Shown: piece after piece, positions 26,032 to 35,732 of the stretch
How positions within the stretch are numbered: the stretch's first letter is position 1
How the letters are laid out: every line of letters begins with the position of its first letter
Origin: Billgrantia zhangzhouensis
GTDB taxonomy: Bacteria; Pseudomonadota; Gammaproteobacteria; Pseudomonadales; Halomonadaceae
Length of the DNA stretch: 64,000 nucleotides
Assembly (NCBI RefSeq): GCF_021404465.1
Contig: NZ_JABFTT010000006.1
Coordinates: 186,001 to 250,000 of the forward strand
Direction: 5' to 3'
Notes under the pieces: model-generated
Databases searched by the model: none
The model's input: only the letters and a program-made list of their open reading frames with translations
What the model was told of the DNA's origin: nothing
Position numbers and translations under genes: made by a program

Positions 26032-26044
26032 GGTGCTGCCCCGG

Positions 26045-26995
26045 CTAGGAGAGCTCCCGGCCGGCTGCCACGGCGCGCTCGAGCATGGCGTTCAACTCAC
26101 CCCTGAGCCATTCGATGAGCCGAGCGCTGCAGCGTCGATTGTCCGCGGGTGAAAGCCACAGGCATAGCCGGGCGGGCGTCTCGACGAAGCCCCACGGTGC
26201 GATCAGCCGCCCCTGACGCAGCTCGTCCTCGACCAACAGCCGGGGCGCTATCGCCACACCCAATCCGGCCACGGCCGCCTCGATCAGATAATAGAGATGA
26301 TCGAAGCCCTGCCCTTCGGCCAACGCCCGGTCGAGACGCGCCGAATCGAGCCCACGAGCACCCGCCCAGTGCGGCCAGGCCTGAGGCCTAGAGGCGGTAT
26401 GGAGCAGCTTGGCGTCAAACAGTGTCGCCGGTCGCTGAGGATCGAACCGAGCGGCCAACTGTGGGCTCACCACCGCGCCGATGTGTTCCACTGCCAACTC
26501 GATCGCCTCCAGGTCGGCCGGCCATGGCGGTTCAGCAAACGTCAGCGTTGCGCTGACCTCGCCCCTTCCTGGGGTAGCTTCGCTCTCGCTGGCGACGACA
26601 TGCAGCTTGAGTTCCGGTAGCTCACGATGAAGGTGGTCGAGGCGCGGAATGAGCCAGCGTGCCAGGAGGCTACCCGGACAGGCCAGGATGAACGGCGCCG
26701 CCTCGACGTCACGCTTCAACTGCGTGCAGCTGTCACGTAAGCGCAGGAACGCCTCGCCAACGCCGTGCTGGAGCCGCTCCCCGTGACTCGTGAGCTGCAG
26801 GCCGCGACCCGCCTTGGTGAACAGGGCCACGCCGAAATGCTCTTCCAGGCTTCGCACCTGACGGCTGACCGCGCCGTGAGTCACACTGAGTTCATTTGCC
26901 GCGGCCGTGACGCTACCCAATCGCGCGGTGGCCTCGAAAGCGCGCAGTGCGCTAAGAGAAGGCATGGAGTGCATCAATTTGTGATCCTGGCTCAC
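26045..26995 (-). CDS. trpI: LysR-family activator of trpBA (TrpI-like)
   Basis: 316-residue LysR regulator resembling Pseudomonas TrpI, which activates trpBA in response to indole-3-glycerol phosphate. Shared landmarks are LRAFEATARLGSVTAAANELSVTHGAVSRQVR, HTASRPQAWP near 200 and GFDHLYYLIEAAVAGLGVAIAP near 227. It is divergent from trpB across 83 bp, as in Pseudomonas. The frame opens with GTG at 26995; ATG codons seven and ten codons later (26974, 26965) are alternative starts. The operator should lie in the short intergenic space. Confidence 0.9.
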   Translation of the reverse strand: MSQDHKLMHSMPSLSALRAFEATARLGSVTAAANELSVTHGAVSRQVRSLEEHFGVALFTKAGRGLQLTSHGERLQHGVGEAFLRLRDSCTQLKRDVEAAPFILACPGSLLARWLIPRLDHLHRELPELKLHVVASESEATPGRGEVSATLTFAEPPWPADLEAIELAVEHIGAVVSPQLAARFDPQRPATLFDAKLLHTASRPQAWPHWAGARGLDSARLDRALAEGQGFDHLYYLIEAAVAGLGVAIAPRLLVEDELRQGRLIAPWGFVETPARLCLWLSPADNRRCSARLIEWLRGELNAMLERAVAAGRELS

Positions 26996-27078
26996 ATATA
27001 GCAGCCATCTTATCGATTTTTTGCCGCGCCTGTCTGCGCTAGCTTCATCACAAGCTCCCTGACCCTTCGAGGTACTCC

Positions 27079-28284
27079 ATGACCGACCTTTCGATGCAGC
27101 CCGATGCCCATGGCATGTTCGGCCGCTTCGGCGGACGCTTCGTTCCCGAGACGTTGATGCCGCTGATTAGCGAGCTTCAGAGCGAATACGATGCAGCCCG
27201 TCAGGACGGCGAATTCCAGCACCAGCTCGCCTACTTCCAGCGCGATTACGTTGGCCGGCCCAGCCCGCTCTACTTTGCCGAGCGTCTCACCGAGCACTTT
27301 GGCGGTGCCAGGATCTTTCTCAAGCGCGAGGAGCTCAACCACACTGGAGCTCACAAGATCAACAATTGTATCGGCCAGATTCTGCTCGCCAAACGGATGG
27401 GCAAGACCCGCATCATCGCCGAAACGGGCGCCGGCATGCATGGCGTCGCCACCGCCACCGTCGCGGCACGCTTCGGCATGCCCTGTGTCGTCTACATGGG
27501 CTCGGCCGATATAGAACGCCAGCAGCCCAACGTGTTTCGCATGAAACTGCTCGGCGCCGAGGTCATTCCGGTGACGACGGGTACCGGCACGCTCAAGGAT
27601 GCGATGAACGAGGCGCTGCGCGACTGGGTGACCAACGTCGATGACACCTTCTACATCATCGGCACCGTGGCCGGACCGCACCCCTACCCCGCCATGGTGC
27701 GTGATTTCCAGGCGGTGATCGGACGCGAGACCCGCACGCAGATTCTCGAGAAGGAAGGACGTCTACCCGACTCTCTCGTCGCCTGCGTCGGCGGCGGTTC
27801 CAATGCCATGGGGCTGTTCCATCCCTTTCTCGCCGACGAAGCGGTCAAGATGGTCGGCGTCGAGGCCGGCGGCAAGGGCATCGACACCGGCCTGCACGCG
27901 GCAAGCCTCCGCGGCGGCGCACCCGGCGTTCTGCATGGCAATCGCACCTACCTGTTGCAGGACGAGGATGGCCAAATCGCCGACGCCCACTCGATATCGG
28001 CCGGGCTCGATTATCCCGGCATCGGCCCCGAGCATGCCTGGCTGCATGAGCAGGGCCGCGTCGAATATGTCTCGATCAGCGACGACGAAGCGCTGGCGGC
28101 GTTCCAGTGCTGCTGCCGTCAGGAAGGGATCATTCCAGCCCTAGAATCGGCCCACGCCCTGGCCGAGGTCGCCAAGCGGGCACCAACGCTACCCCGCGAC
28201 CACCTCATGGTGGTCAACCTGAGCGGGCGCGGCGACAAGGACATGATGAGCGTCGCTCAACACCTGGGAGAGAACTTCCAATGA
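27079..28284 (+). CDS. trpB: Tryptophan synthase beta chain
   Basis: 401 residues. Joins indole with serine to make tryptophan, using pyridoxal phosphate. The cofactor lysine is in HTGAHKINN (residue about 94) and the phosphate-binding GGGSNAMG lies near 235. [14 protein letters not shown] at the N-terminus and [14 protein letters not shown] at the C-terminus are diagnostic. The stop overlaps the trpA start (ATGA), so subunits are made in balance. No trpF, trpC or trpE lies nearby, the dispersed arrangement typical of pseudomonads and relatives. Confidence 0.98.
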   Translation: MTDLSMQPDAHGMFGRFGGRFVPETLMPLISELQSEYDAARQDGEFQHQLAYFQRDYVGRPSPLYFAERLTEHFGGARIFLKREELNHTGAHKINNCIGQILLAKRMGKTRIIAETGAGMHGVATATVAARFGMPCVVYMGSADIERQQPNVFRMKLLGAEVIPVTTGTGTLKDAMNEALRDWVTNVDDTFYIIGTVAGPHPYPAMVRDFQAVIGRETRTQILEKEGRLPDSLVACVGGGSNAMGLFHPFLADEAVKMVGVEAGGKGIDTGLHAASLRGGAPGVLHGNRTYLLQDEDGQIADAHSISAGLDYPGIGPEHAWLHEQGRVEYVSISDDEALAAFQCCCRQEGIIPALESAHALAEVAKRAPTLPRDHLMVVNLSGRGDKDMMSVAQHLGENFQ

Positions 28285-29126
28285 ACGCTGCCAAGGAAAA
28301 CCCCATGAACGCCGCCACTCGCCTCGATGAATGCTTTGCCGCGCTCAAGGCGGAGAAAAGGCCGGCCCTGGTAACCTACGTCACCGCCGGCGACCCCGAC
28401 TTCGAGACCTCGCTTGAACTGCTCCAGGGGCTGCCGGCGGCAGGCGCAGACGTGATCGAGCTCGGCATGCCGTTCAGCGACCCCATGGCCGACGGACCTG
28501 CGATCCAGAAGGCAACGCTACGCGCCCTCGAGGGCGGGCAGACGATGGTCCGGACGCTCGAGATGGTGCATCACTTCCGCCGACAGGATACGAAAACGCC
28601 GCTGGGGCTGATGGGCTACTACAACCCCATCCACCGCTACGGCGTGGAGCGCTTCCTGGAGGATGCTGCCTGCGCCGGTGTCGACGGCCTGATCGTGGTC
28701 GATCTACCGCCCGAGCATGATGACGAGCTATGCCTGCCCGCCAGGGAGCACGGTATTGACTTCATCCGCCTCGCCACGCCGACCACCGATGCCAAGCGGC
28801 TGCCCAGGGTTCTGGATAATGCCTCGGGCTTTCTGTATTGCGTCTCGATGAACGGTGTCACGGGAGGACGCGCTCCCGTGGCACAGGATGTCGAGCGCAT
28901 GGTGGACCAGCTGCGCGAGCGTAGCCGCTTGCCTGTTGCCGTCGGTTTCGGCATTCGCAATGCGGCACAGGCCACGGCGATTGGCCGATTCAGCGACGCC
29001 GTGGTGGTCGGCTCGGCCCTGGTGGAGGCCATCGCGAACGCGGAGACTCGACATGGCGCCATCGAGGCGGTTCATGGCTTGGTGCGTGAATTGGCCGAAG
29101 GCGTGCGCCGGGCTGCCAACACCTAG
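28281..29126 (+). CDS. trpA: Tryptophan synthase alpha chain
   Basis: 281 residues. Cleaves indole-3-glycerol phosphate to indole, which passes to Trp[20 protein letters not shown] near residue 54 carries the catalytic glutamate, and the aspartate lies in [10 protein letters not shown] near 133; [15 protein letters not shown] near 184 binds the phosphate. The start ATG overlaps the trpB stop; a second in-frame ATG nine codons later is possible. Expressed with trpB, probably under TrpI. Confidence 0.97.
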   Translation: MNAAKENPMNAATRLDECFAALKAEKRPALVTYVTAGDPDFETSLELLQGLPAAGADVIELGMPFSDPMADGPAIQKATLRALEGGQTMVRTLEMVHHFRRQDTKTPLGLMGYYNPIHRYGVERFLEDAACAGVDGLIVVDLPPEHDDELCLPAREHGIDFIRLATPTTDAKRLPRVLDNASGFLYCVSMNGVTGGRAPVAQDVERMVDQLRERSRLPVAVGFGIRNAAQATAIGRFSDAVVVGSALVEAIANAETRHGAIEAVHGLVRELAEGVRRAANT

Positions 29127-29148
29127 AGCGAGTCTGGAGCCACCAAAA

Positions 29149-30084
29149 TCAATGACAGGCAGGCCCCCTCTTTGCCGCATCGCTCTGATCGCTGGCCACC
29201 CCTGCAAAAGCACGTCGTAGCCACGCCGCAACCTGCTCCAGCTCGGCATGTCCGGCAAAACGCCGATGCCGGACCAACTGATAGCGCAGCCCCGGCAGCC
29301 TCGGCCCGAAGGGCACCTGAAGCACGCCGCGCTCGAGCTCCGCTTTCACCAGTGTGAGACTCAGCAAGGCTACCCCCTGGCCGGCAATGGCGGCCTGGAT
29401 GGCATGGCTCTCGTCGGAGAAAGTCAGGCTCGCACCGAGATCGGCCTGGGCCACGTCGGCCGCCTGGCACCAGTGCTGCCACGATGGCAATCCCAATGTC
29501 GGGCTGTACCAGTCGAAGACGATATGCCGCACCGCCTTCAGATCCCCATACCCCGTCAACGCCAGCCGTGGGCTGGCCACCAGGGCAAAGGTATCCTCGG
29601 CCAGCACCTCGGCGTCGTGCTCCGGGTAGGGTCCCATGCCATAGCGAATCGCCAGCGATGCGCTGCGTGAAAGATCCAGCGGCGCTTCGCTGGCGTGAAT
29701 GCGCAGATCGATATCGGGGCACCGCGCATGGAAGTCGGCCAGGCGCGGCAACAGCCACTGGCTGGCAAAGGCCGGCGTGCAGGAGAGCGTGACACTGCCG
29801 CTATCGCCCTGCTCTCGCAGCGCCTCCAGCGCTTCGCCGAAGGCGTCGAAGCCGCGCTGCAGCACGGGAAGAAGCTGCATGGCGGCCGGTGTCGGCACCA
29901 CCTGCCGTACGCGGCGCTCGAACAGTGCCACGCCCAGCAGTGCCTCCAGCTCGCGTACCTGATGGCTGACGGCCGCCGGCGTGACAGCCAGCTCCTCGGC
30001 GGCCCGTTTGAAGCTGCGCTGGCGCGCCGCCGCTTCGAAGGCGCGCAGTTGGGATAGCGGCAGCGTGCGTCGGTTCACCGGCAT
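29149..30084 (-). CDS. LysR-family regulator (GcvA-like), divergent from azoreductase
   Basis: 311-residue LysR regulator with HTH FKRAAEELAVTPAAVSHQVRELE near the N-terminus and the effector domain of the GcvA subgroup (LSCTPAFASQWLLPRLADF, DESHAIQAAIAGQGVALLS). The ATG at 30084 gives MPVNRRTLPLSQLRAFEAAAR. It faces an azoreductase gene across 142 bp. The protein is clearly related to the LysR at 51885-52802, which is paired with a similar azoreductase, so the two pairs look like an old duplication. Confidence 0.9.
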   Translation of the reverse strand: MPVNRRTLPLSQLRAFEAAARQRSFKRAAEELAVTPAAVSHQVRELEALLGVALFERRVRQVVPTPAAMQLLPVLQRGFDAFGEALEALREQGDSGSVTLSCTPAFASQWLLPRLADFHARCPDIDLRIHASEAPLDLSRSASLAIRYGMGPYPEHDAEVLAEDTFALVASPRLALTGYGDLKAVRHIVFDWYSPTLGLPSWQHWCQAADVAQADLGASLTFSDESHAIQAAIAGQGVALLSLTLVKAELERGVLQVPFGPRLPGLRYQLVRHRRFAGHAELEQVAAWLRRAFAGVASDQSDAAKRGPACH

Positions 30085-30226
30085 CTCCTGATGGCCAAGG
30101 CTCAGTCCATGGACAAGCTCAGCTATTCCATCGCGCAAGAAATGGTCGTTTGTCAGCCTGGCATCATGAATCGATCCTGTCTCCCACGCATCATCCAAGT
30201 TGAATTTTTCTTGTCAGGAGACGTTC

Positions 30227-30922
30227 ATGATCACGCTACTCCACCTCGACGCCAGTGCCCGCCCCGGCCGTTCCTGCATCGATCCTCATGGCTCCCATTC
30301 CCGCCGCCTCAGCGCGCACTTCGTCGAGCAATGGAAAAGAGCCCGCCCCGGAGATCGCATCCTCTATCGCGACGTGGGCCAACATCCGCCACGCCCCGTG
30401 ACCGGCGAGTGGATCCACGCCGCTTTCACCAAGCCGGAAGCGCGCGAGCCCTGGATGCACGACGCCCTGGCCGAGAGCGATACCCTGGTCGATGAGCTGC
30501 TGGAGGCGGACCTGATCGTTGCCGGCGTGCCGATGTACAACTTCGGCGTCCCGGCCGGCTTCAAGGCCTATATCGACAACATCGTGCGGGTCGGACGCAC
30601 CTTCGGCTTCGACCGCGCGCGCCAGGGACTACCCTACTGGCCGATGCTGACCGAGATGCACAAGCGCTTGGTGGTGCTGAGTTCCCGCGGCGACTACGGC
30701 TACGAACCGGGCGAGCGTATGGCCCAGGCCAACCATGTCGAACCGCACATTCGCACCGTGTTCGGTTATCTGGGCATCGACGACGTGCACGGCATCGCAG
30801 CGGAATACGACGAGTTCGGCGGCGAGCGCCTGCAGGCCTCGCTGGCCCAGGCCGAACAGGATATCGATGCCCTGGTTGCGGCGTTGGCCAAGAAACACGA
30901 GAAGGATCTGGTAAACGTCTGA
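30227..30922 (+). CDS. FMN-dependent NADH-azoreductase-like oxidoreductase
   Basis: 231 residues. LHLDASARPGRS at the N-terminus is the FMN phosphate-binding loop, VPMYNFGVPAGFKAYID near 99 the flavin-ring motif, and LVVLSSRGDYGYEPGERM near 145 the third flavin contact. The ATG at 30227 follows TCAGGAG. Close relative of the protein at 52943-53662 (both have ASxRPGR, SHxRRL and SRGDxGxxPG). Likely reduces quinones or similar electrophiles; controlled by the divergent LysR. Confidence 0.87.
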   Translation: MITLLHLDASARPGRSCIDPHGSHSRRLSAHFVEQWKRARPGDRILYRDVGQHPPRPVTGEWIHAAFTKPEAREPWMHDALAESDTLVDELLEADLIVAGVPMYNFGVPAGFKAYIDNIVRVGRTFGFDRARQGLPYWPMLTEMHKRLVVLSSRGDYGYEPGERMAQANHVEPHIRTVFGYLGIDDVHGIAAEYDEFGGERLQASLAQAEQDIDALVAALAKKHEKDLVNV

Positions 30923-31127
30923 GGGAAAGCAGGCCTCGCACTGCGTGGCCTGCGACTCGTACCGGATGGGAGCGAACACTAGACATGAATGGCCGATACG
31001 GCGATAAAAAAGCACACTCGGTATCGAAGTAAGCAGGCAATTTAGCTCGCTTCGGGTGCTGCCTATCGGTCGTTTAGCCTATATAAGGGAGCGCTAAGTC
31101 CGCAGAAAATGATCGGAGGAATCGCAC

Positions 31128-32081
31128 ATGTTGGACGGCCTGACGCTCGATCAGATGCGCGTTTTCGTCACCGTCGCCGAGACCGGCAGCTTCCGCGCGG
31201 CGTCGATGCGGCTGTCGCGAGTGCAGTCGGCGATCAGCCATGCGATTGGCAATCTCGAAGCGCAGCTTGAAGTGGAGCTCTTCGACCGCTCCGGTCACAG
31301 GCCACAGCTCACCCCCGTCGGGGCGTCACTTCTGGCGGATGTCAGGGCGCTGTTGATCAAGGTCGACGCGGTGCGCGCGCGGGCGCGGGGGCTGGGCCAG
31401 GGCGTGGAACTGGAGATCACCGTGGCACTCGACCCGCAGTTCCCGTTGCCGGTCTTGGGACGCGCCCTCAACACGCTTTGCGAAACCTACCCCGCGGTCA
31501 CCTTTCGTATTCTCTCGACGCCGCTTGGGGCATCGTTTGAAGCGTTGCTGGAGGGTGAATGCGATCTGGCGATCAGCGGAATCGACCTGATCAATCCGGC
31601 GATCGAGCTGGAAGCGCTGATGACAGTCCGACGTGCCGCCGTTGTCGCGCGAGGCCATCCGCTCGCGCAGGCGGTCGACGCACCACTCAGCACGACTACG
31701 CTCGCCGATCACATCCAGATAGTTGGCGAAGATCCGTCCGCGCTCACTGGCAAGCGCGACTATGGCGTGGTGTCTCCGTCACGCTGGCGGGTGGCGGACA
31801 ACCTTACGAAGAAGACACTGATCCTGTCGGGAGTCGGCTGGGGTAGCCTCCCGCTCTGGATGATTGAACGCGAGTTGCAAGAAGGTGATCTCGTTCGGCT
31901 TCCGGTCGCAGCCTTCACCAAGGGCGGCGAATCAACGACGCAGACCTACCTTGCTCGCCGCACCGACCGCCCTCTCGGTCCGGCGGGCGCCGCCTTCCGC
32001 AAAGCACTGCTGGACGCCCTACCGAGCTGCTCGTTGGAGATCGACACGATAGCTGCGGCCCAGGGTCGCCTGGTTGACTGA
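31128..32081 (+). CDS. LysR-family regulator
   Basis: 317-residue LysR regulator: LDQMRVFVTVAETGSFRAASMRLSRVQSAISHAIGNLE is the HTH, followed by a full effector domain. CGGAGGAA precedes the ATG. Unlike the other LysR genes here it is not divergent but leads a co-directional block with an FMN reductase and an MFS transporter, with 215 bp before the reductase. Codon choice in this block (frequent GAT, CTC and ATC runs) seems different from neighbours and might indicate transfer. Regulatory target probably the two downstream genes. Confidence 0.88.
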   Translation: MLDGLTLDQMRVFVTVAETGSFRAASMRLSRVQSAISHAIGNLEAQLEVELFDRSGHRPQLTPVGASLLADVRALLIKVDAVRARARGLGQGVELEITVALDPQFPLPVLGRALNTLCETYPAVTFRILSTPLGASFEALLEGECDLAISGIDLINPAIELEALMTVRRAAVVARGHPLAQAVDAPLSTTTLADHIQIVGEDPSALTGKRDYGVVSPSRWRVADNLTKKTLILSGVGWGSLPLWMIERELQEGDLVRLPVAAFTKGGESTTQTYLARRTDRPLGPAGAAFRKALLDALPSCSLEIDTIAAAQGRLVD

Positions 32082-32296
32082 CTGCTACAGTCCAATCGGA
32101 TAGATCATGATGATCCATCTTTTGTCAGTCCCGTGAATCACAAAGCTGTGGCATAAAACTCCTACGGAAGCACCGCGCGCCTGAGCGCACAGATTCCTTC
32201 ATCACGATATTGACCACATGTCTCCCGCCAGAGCTTCGCTTCGGGGGGAACGACATTCCATTGCCCAGCGGTAGAACGAACAAAGGAAAAAAGACC

Positions 32297-32875
32297 ATGA
32301 ATAACACGCCCATCCGCCTCGCGATCATCGTCGGCAGCAATCGTGAAGGCCGCCTCGCGCCGACGATCGGCAAGTGGTTTCTGAATCAGGTAAAGGGCCG
32401 GCAAGAGTTCGAGGTCGATTATATCGATCTGGCCGACATCAGCCTGCCTGCGATCCTTCCCGCAGAGCTGGATGACGATCTCAAAGCTTACACCGCGCGG
32501 CTCGACGCGGCCGACGCCTTCGTGATGGTCGTGCCGGAATACAACCACAGCTATCCGGCTTCGCTGAAGCAGGCAATCGACCTCGGCTACGAAGAATGGC
32601 GGGCCAAGCCGGTCGGTTTCGTAGCCTATGGCGGTTTCGCGGCCGGTGTGCGCGCGGTCGAGCACCTGCGCGGCATCATGCCCGAGCTTCATGCCGTTAC
32701 CCTACGCGACACGGTCAGCTTTCAGAACCCGTGGGACCAATTCGACGAGGACGGCCAACCACGCAATCCGACCGGCTGTGCCGCAGCAGCAAACACGATG
32801 CTGCATCAACTCAAATGGTGGGCCAGGGCGCTGCGCACGGCGCGCAACGCCGTGCCCTACACGGTCTCGGAATAG
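32297..32875 (+). CDS. NADPH-dependent FMN reductase family protein
   Basis: 192-residue flavodoxin-fold reductase (NAD(P)H:quinone/chromate reductase type). VGSNREGRLAPTIGKW near residue 12 binds the FMN phosphate and VVPEYNHSYPASLKQAIDLGYEEW near 79 is the family signature. The ATG at 32297 is chosen; the frame is open upstream but without motif support. It is followed by an MFS gene 93 bp on. Possible roles are quinone, chromate or flavin reduction. Confidence 0.9.
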   Translation: MNNTPIRLAIIVGSNREGRLAPTIGKWFLNQVKGRQEFEVDYIDLADISLPAILPAELDDDLKAYTARLDAADAFVMVVPEYNHSYPASLKQAIDLGYEEWRAKPVGFVAYGGFAAGVRAVEHLRGIMPELHAVTLRDTVSFQNPWDQFDEDGQPRNPTGCAAAANTMLHQLKWWARALRTARNAVPYTVSE

Positions 32876-32968
32876 GCAAGGTAGGGAAGCCGCTGCTCCG
32901 AATCGCTCATGCCGATCCGCGCATGCTCCCGAGAGAAATCACAGTACGAACAGACGGAGCGCACGAGA

Positions 32969-34201
32969 ATGTCCGCTACGCAATACTCCCAATCGAACCC
33001 GCCGCGGGAGGCGGGATGGAGCACGGTCTTCATCATCGCTGGCGCAGGCGTGGTCTCCGCCTTTCAGGTTGGCAAGGCACCGATGGCGCTCGGCACCGTC
33101 CAGCTCGATCTCGGCCTTAGCCTCGTCGTCGTCTCGTGGCTCATATCGGCCTTCGCGATCGTCGGTGCCATCGTCGGGGCGCCTGTGGGGTTGGCGGCCG
33201 ACCGGATCGACACCAAGCGCATGGTTGTGGGCGGGCTGGCGCTTCAGGCGCTCGGCGCAGGGCTCGGCGGCGCTTCAACCGGCGTCGAACTGCTGATGCT
33301 CTCTCGTGTCATCGAGGGACTGGGCTTTATGGCAGTTTTCGTGGCCGGACCCACGATGATTTTCGCCATCGTCGCCAGGAGGGTACAGCATCGCGCTATC
33401 GCGGTCTGGGCCACGGTCATGCCGGTAGGCATGACCGTGGTGATGCTCGCCGCGCCACTCCTGACCCTGCTCGAATGGCGTGGCTTCTGGCTGCTCAATT
33501 CAGCGATCCTGTTCGCCTATGCTGTCTTCTTCGTCTTCGCCATACCGACTCAGAAGGTGGCGACTGCTAGCGTCCAGCGCATCGGCTCGCAACTGAAGCA
33601 GGCGCTTATCGCACCTGGGCCATGGGCGCTCTCCACAATCTTCGCTGCCTTCTCGGCTACCTTCTTCGTGGTGTTCGGCTTCCTGCCCTCACTGCTCACG
33701 GAGCGGTTCGATCTCGGCCCGGAACTGGCCAGCACGGTCTCAGCCATCGCCATCGCAGCAAGCGGTGTTGGCAATCTCGTCGCCGGCTTCCTGCTTGCTT
33801 CGGGCCGCAAACCATTTCATGTGCTGGCGACAGGTTTCCTTGTGATGACGCTGTTCGGTTTCGGCGTGCTGGCTGCCGATCTTTCCTGGATCGCGATCGC
33901 CGTCTTCGCGGTGCTGTTCGCTTTCATGGCCGGCCTGATCCCGGTCGTCCTAATGGATAGCGTGCCGCGCTTCGCGCCGCGTCGCGAGCTTGTGGGAGCG
34001 ACGCTGGGCCTCGCCATGCAGGGCAACAATATCGGGATGCTGGTCGGTCCGGCCGCTGGGGGTGCACTGGCCGCAAGCCTCGGCTGGACGAGCGTAGCGG
34101 TCGCTCTGGCGCTCGTCTCGGTCGCCGCCGTCCTGCTCGCACGCCCAAGCTTCAGGACAACATACGAGCGTCAACCCGCCGGGGAAAGTGTTCAACCATG
34201 A
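32969..34201 (+). CDS. MFS transporter
   Basis: 410-residue major facilitator with about 12 membrane helices. GLAADRIDTKRMVVGG near residue 75 is the loop 2-3 motif A variant (GxxADRxxxKR), and a repeat-half counterpart follows. The ATG at 32969 (MSATQYSQ) precedes a hydrophilic N-terminus; an upstream reading adds 20 unsupported codons. Probably an efflux pump for the compound sensed by the LysR protein at the head of this block. Confidence 0.85.
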   Translation: MSATQYSQSNPPREAGWSTVFIIAGAGVVSAFQVGKAPMALGTVQLDLGLSLVVVSWLISAFAIVGAIVGAPVGLAADRIDTKRMVVGGLALQALGAGLGGASTGVELLMLSRVIEGLGFMAVFVAGPTMIFAIVARRVQHRAIAVWATVMPVGMTVVMLAAPLLTLLEWRGFWLLNSAILFAYAVFFVFAIPTQKVATASVQRIGSQLKQALIAPGPWALSTIFAAFSATFFVVFGFLPSLLTERFDLGPELASTVSAIAIAASGVGNLVAGFLLASGRKPFHVLATGFLVMTLFGFGVLAADLSWIAIAVFAVLFAFMAGLIPVVLMDSVPRFAPRRELVGATLGLAMQGNNIGMLVGPAAGGALAASLGWTSVAVALALVSVAAVLLARPSFRTTYERQPAGESVQP

Positions 34202-34275
34202 CCGAGCAAGCGCAGGCGGCGCAATTCACGTGGTACGAATAGCCAGCGTTCTCGGCGACCGCCAACGTGGCCGAA

Positions 34276-35016
34276 TCAGATATTGGCACCTCCATCGATG
34301 GTGAACTCCGCCCCGGTGATCGAACGACCCTCCGGCCCCGCAAGCCAAGTCACCAGGCCGGCTACGTCGTCGGCCTCGTTGTAACGGGGGATGGCCATCA
34401 AGCTACGCTGGGGGTCGGAGAGCTCGCCGTCGGCGGGGTTCATGTCGGTATCGGTGGAGCCTGGGTGTACGATGTTGACGTTGATACCCCTTGGCCCAAG
34501 GTCACGCGCCAGCCCCTTGGTCAGCCCCACCAGGCCCGCCTTGCTCATGGCATAGAGGCTGATGCCGGACCAGGGCACCCGAACGGCAAGGTTGCTGCCG
34601 ATGGTAATGATGCGCCCACCCTCCGGCATATGCCCCACTGCTGCCATTGACGCCACCACCGGCGCGCGCAAGTTGATCGCGATGGTGCGATCCAGCTCAT
34701 CCAGTGTGGCTTCTTCGATCGTCCCGGTCGGGAAAATGCCTGCGTTGTTGATCAAGATATCGAGCCCGCCCAACTCGGCCACCGTGCGTTCGACGGCGGC
34801 CTCGATCGCCGTGTCGTCGCGATTGTCGGCGCGAGTGGCCATAGCGCGACCACCCGTCGACACGATCTCGTCCACCACCGACTGCGCCTGAGCCTCGCCG
34901 TTGACGTAGGTCACCGCCACGCTTGTCCCTTCCGCCGCCAGACGCCGGGCAATGGCGGCACCGATGCCGCGGCTGCCACCGGTGATCAAAGCGACTTTGC
35001 CATTCATTTGCTGCAT
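34276..35016 (-). CDS. SDR-family NAD(P)-dependent oxidoreductase
   Basis: 246-residue short-chain dehydrogenase/reductase. TGGSRGIG near residue 12 binds the cofactor, NNAG near 89 is intact, and the catalytic YxxxK is YAMSKAG near 154. The C-terminus ITGAEFTIDGGANI is the usual SDR ending. GGAGGCG precedes the ATG. Divergent from a TetR gene with two matching operators in the 113-bp gap, so it is almost certainly the TetR target. Substrate unknown; likely a carbonyl compound. Confidence 0.93.
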   Translation of the reverse strand: MQQMNGKVALITGGSRGIGAAIARRLAAEGTSVAVTYVNGEAQAQSVVDEIVSTGGRAMATRADNRDDTAIEAAVERTVAELGGLDILINNAGIFPTGTIEEATLDELDRTIAINLRAPVVASMAAVGHMPEGGRIITIGSNLAVRVPWSGISLYAMSKAGLVGLTKGLARDLGPRGINVNIVHPGSTDTDMNPADGELSDPQRSLMAIPRYNEADDVAGLVTWLAGPEGRSITGAEFTIDGGANI

Positions 35017-35040
35017 GTCTCGCCTCCGTTCACAAAATTA

Positions 35041-35056
35041 TGTAGTGATCGATACA
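35041..35056. promoter_or_regulatory. TetR operator 1 (SDR side)
   Basis: TGTAGTGATCGATACA, an interrupted palindrome (TGTA...TACA with GATC centre), 25 bp before the SDR start codon. A copy differing at one base lies at 35099-35114 near the TetR start. Paired sites in a divergent gap are typical of local TetR autoregulation. Confidence 0.72.
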
Positions 35057-35098
35057 TAAACAAGATGGCTAGACAGCCAAGCCGCTGTCAAGATATTT

Positions 35099-35114
35099 TG
35101 TAGTTATCGATACA
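35099..35114. promoter_or_regulatory. TetR operator 2 (tetR side)
   Basis: TGTAGTTATCGATACA, 15 bp before the TetR start codon and just upstream of its AAGGAG ribosome site. Differs from operator 1 by a single base; centres are 58 bp apart. Confidence 0.72.
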
Positions 35115-35129
35115 AAAAAGGAGCAAGAC

Positions 35130-35732
35130 ATGCCTCAGCGCGGTAGACCCCGCGGCTTCGACAGAGAAGAAGCCCTGCGCCGGGCCATGGAGGTGTTCTG
35201 GACTCAGGGCTACGACAACGCCTCGCTCGCCGATCTGACCCGGGCCATGGGCATCAACGCTCCCAGCCTCTACGCCACTTTCGGCAGCAAGGAGGCACTG
35301 TTCCATGAAGCGGTAGAGCTCTATGTACGCACGGAAGGCAGCGGCATCTGGGAGCAGGTGGAAACGGCGCCGACGGCACGCGCCGCCATCGCCCACGTGC
35401 TGCGCGCCACGGCCGAGGCATTCACCCGCGGCGATACGCCTCGCGGCTGCATGATCGTCCTTGCCGCCCCGCAGATGCAGGGCGCCAATGCACAGGTCTG
35501 CGATGCCTTGAAGGCCCACCGCCAAGCGAACGGCTGCCTGTTGGAGCGCCGCCTGAAGCGTGCCGTCGAGGAAGGCGAGCTACCCGCCTCGACGGACTGT
35601 CGCGCCCTGGCCAGCTACTTCGTCACCGTGCAGCACGGCATGTCGATTCAGGCCCGTGACGGCGCTTCAAGAGAAACGCTGCAGGCCATTGCCGACTGCG
35701 CCATGGCGAGCTGGAGCGCACTGACTAGCTAA
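35130..35732 (+). CDS. TetR-family repressor
   Basis: 200 residues. N-terminal HTH GRPRGFDREEALRRAMEVFWTQGYDNASLADLTRAMGINAPSLYATFGSKEALF is the standard TetR DNA-binding domain; the C-terminal part (SRETLQAIADCAMASW) resembles the AcrR/YxaF-type ligand domain. Divergent from the SDR gene, with two near-identical palindromes between them. Its stop overlaps the end of the convergent DHA2 exporter by 8 bp. Confidence 0.93.
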   Translation: MPQRGRPRGFDREEALRRAMEVFWTQGYDNASLADLTRAMGINAPSLYATFGSKEALFHEAVELYVRTEGSGIWEQVETAPTARAAIAHVLRATAEAFTRGDTPRGCMIVLAAPQMQGANAQVCDALKAHRQANGCLLERRLKRAVEEGELPASTDCRALASYFVTVQHGMSIQARDGASRETLQAIADCAMASWSALTS

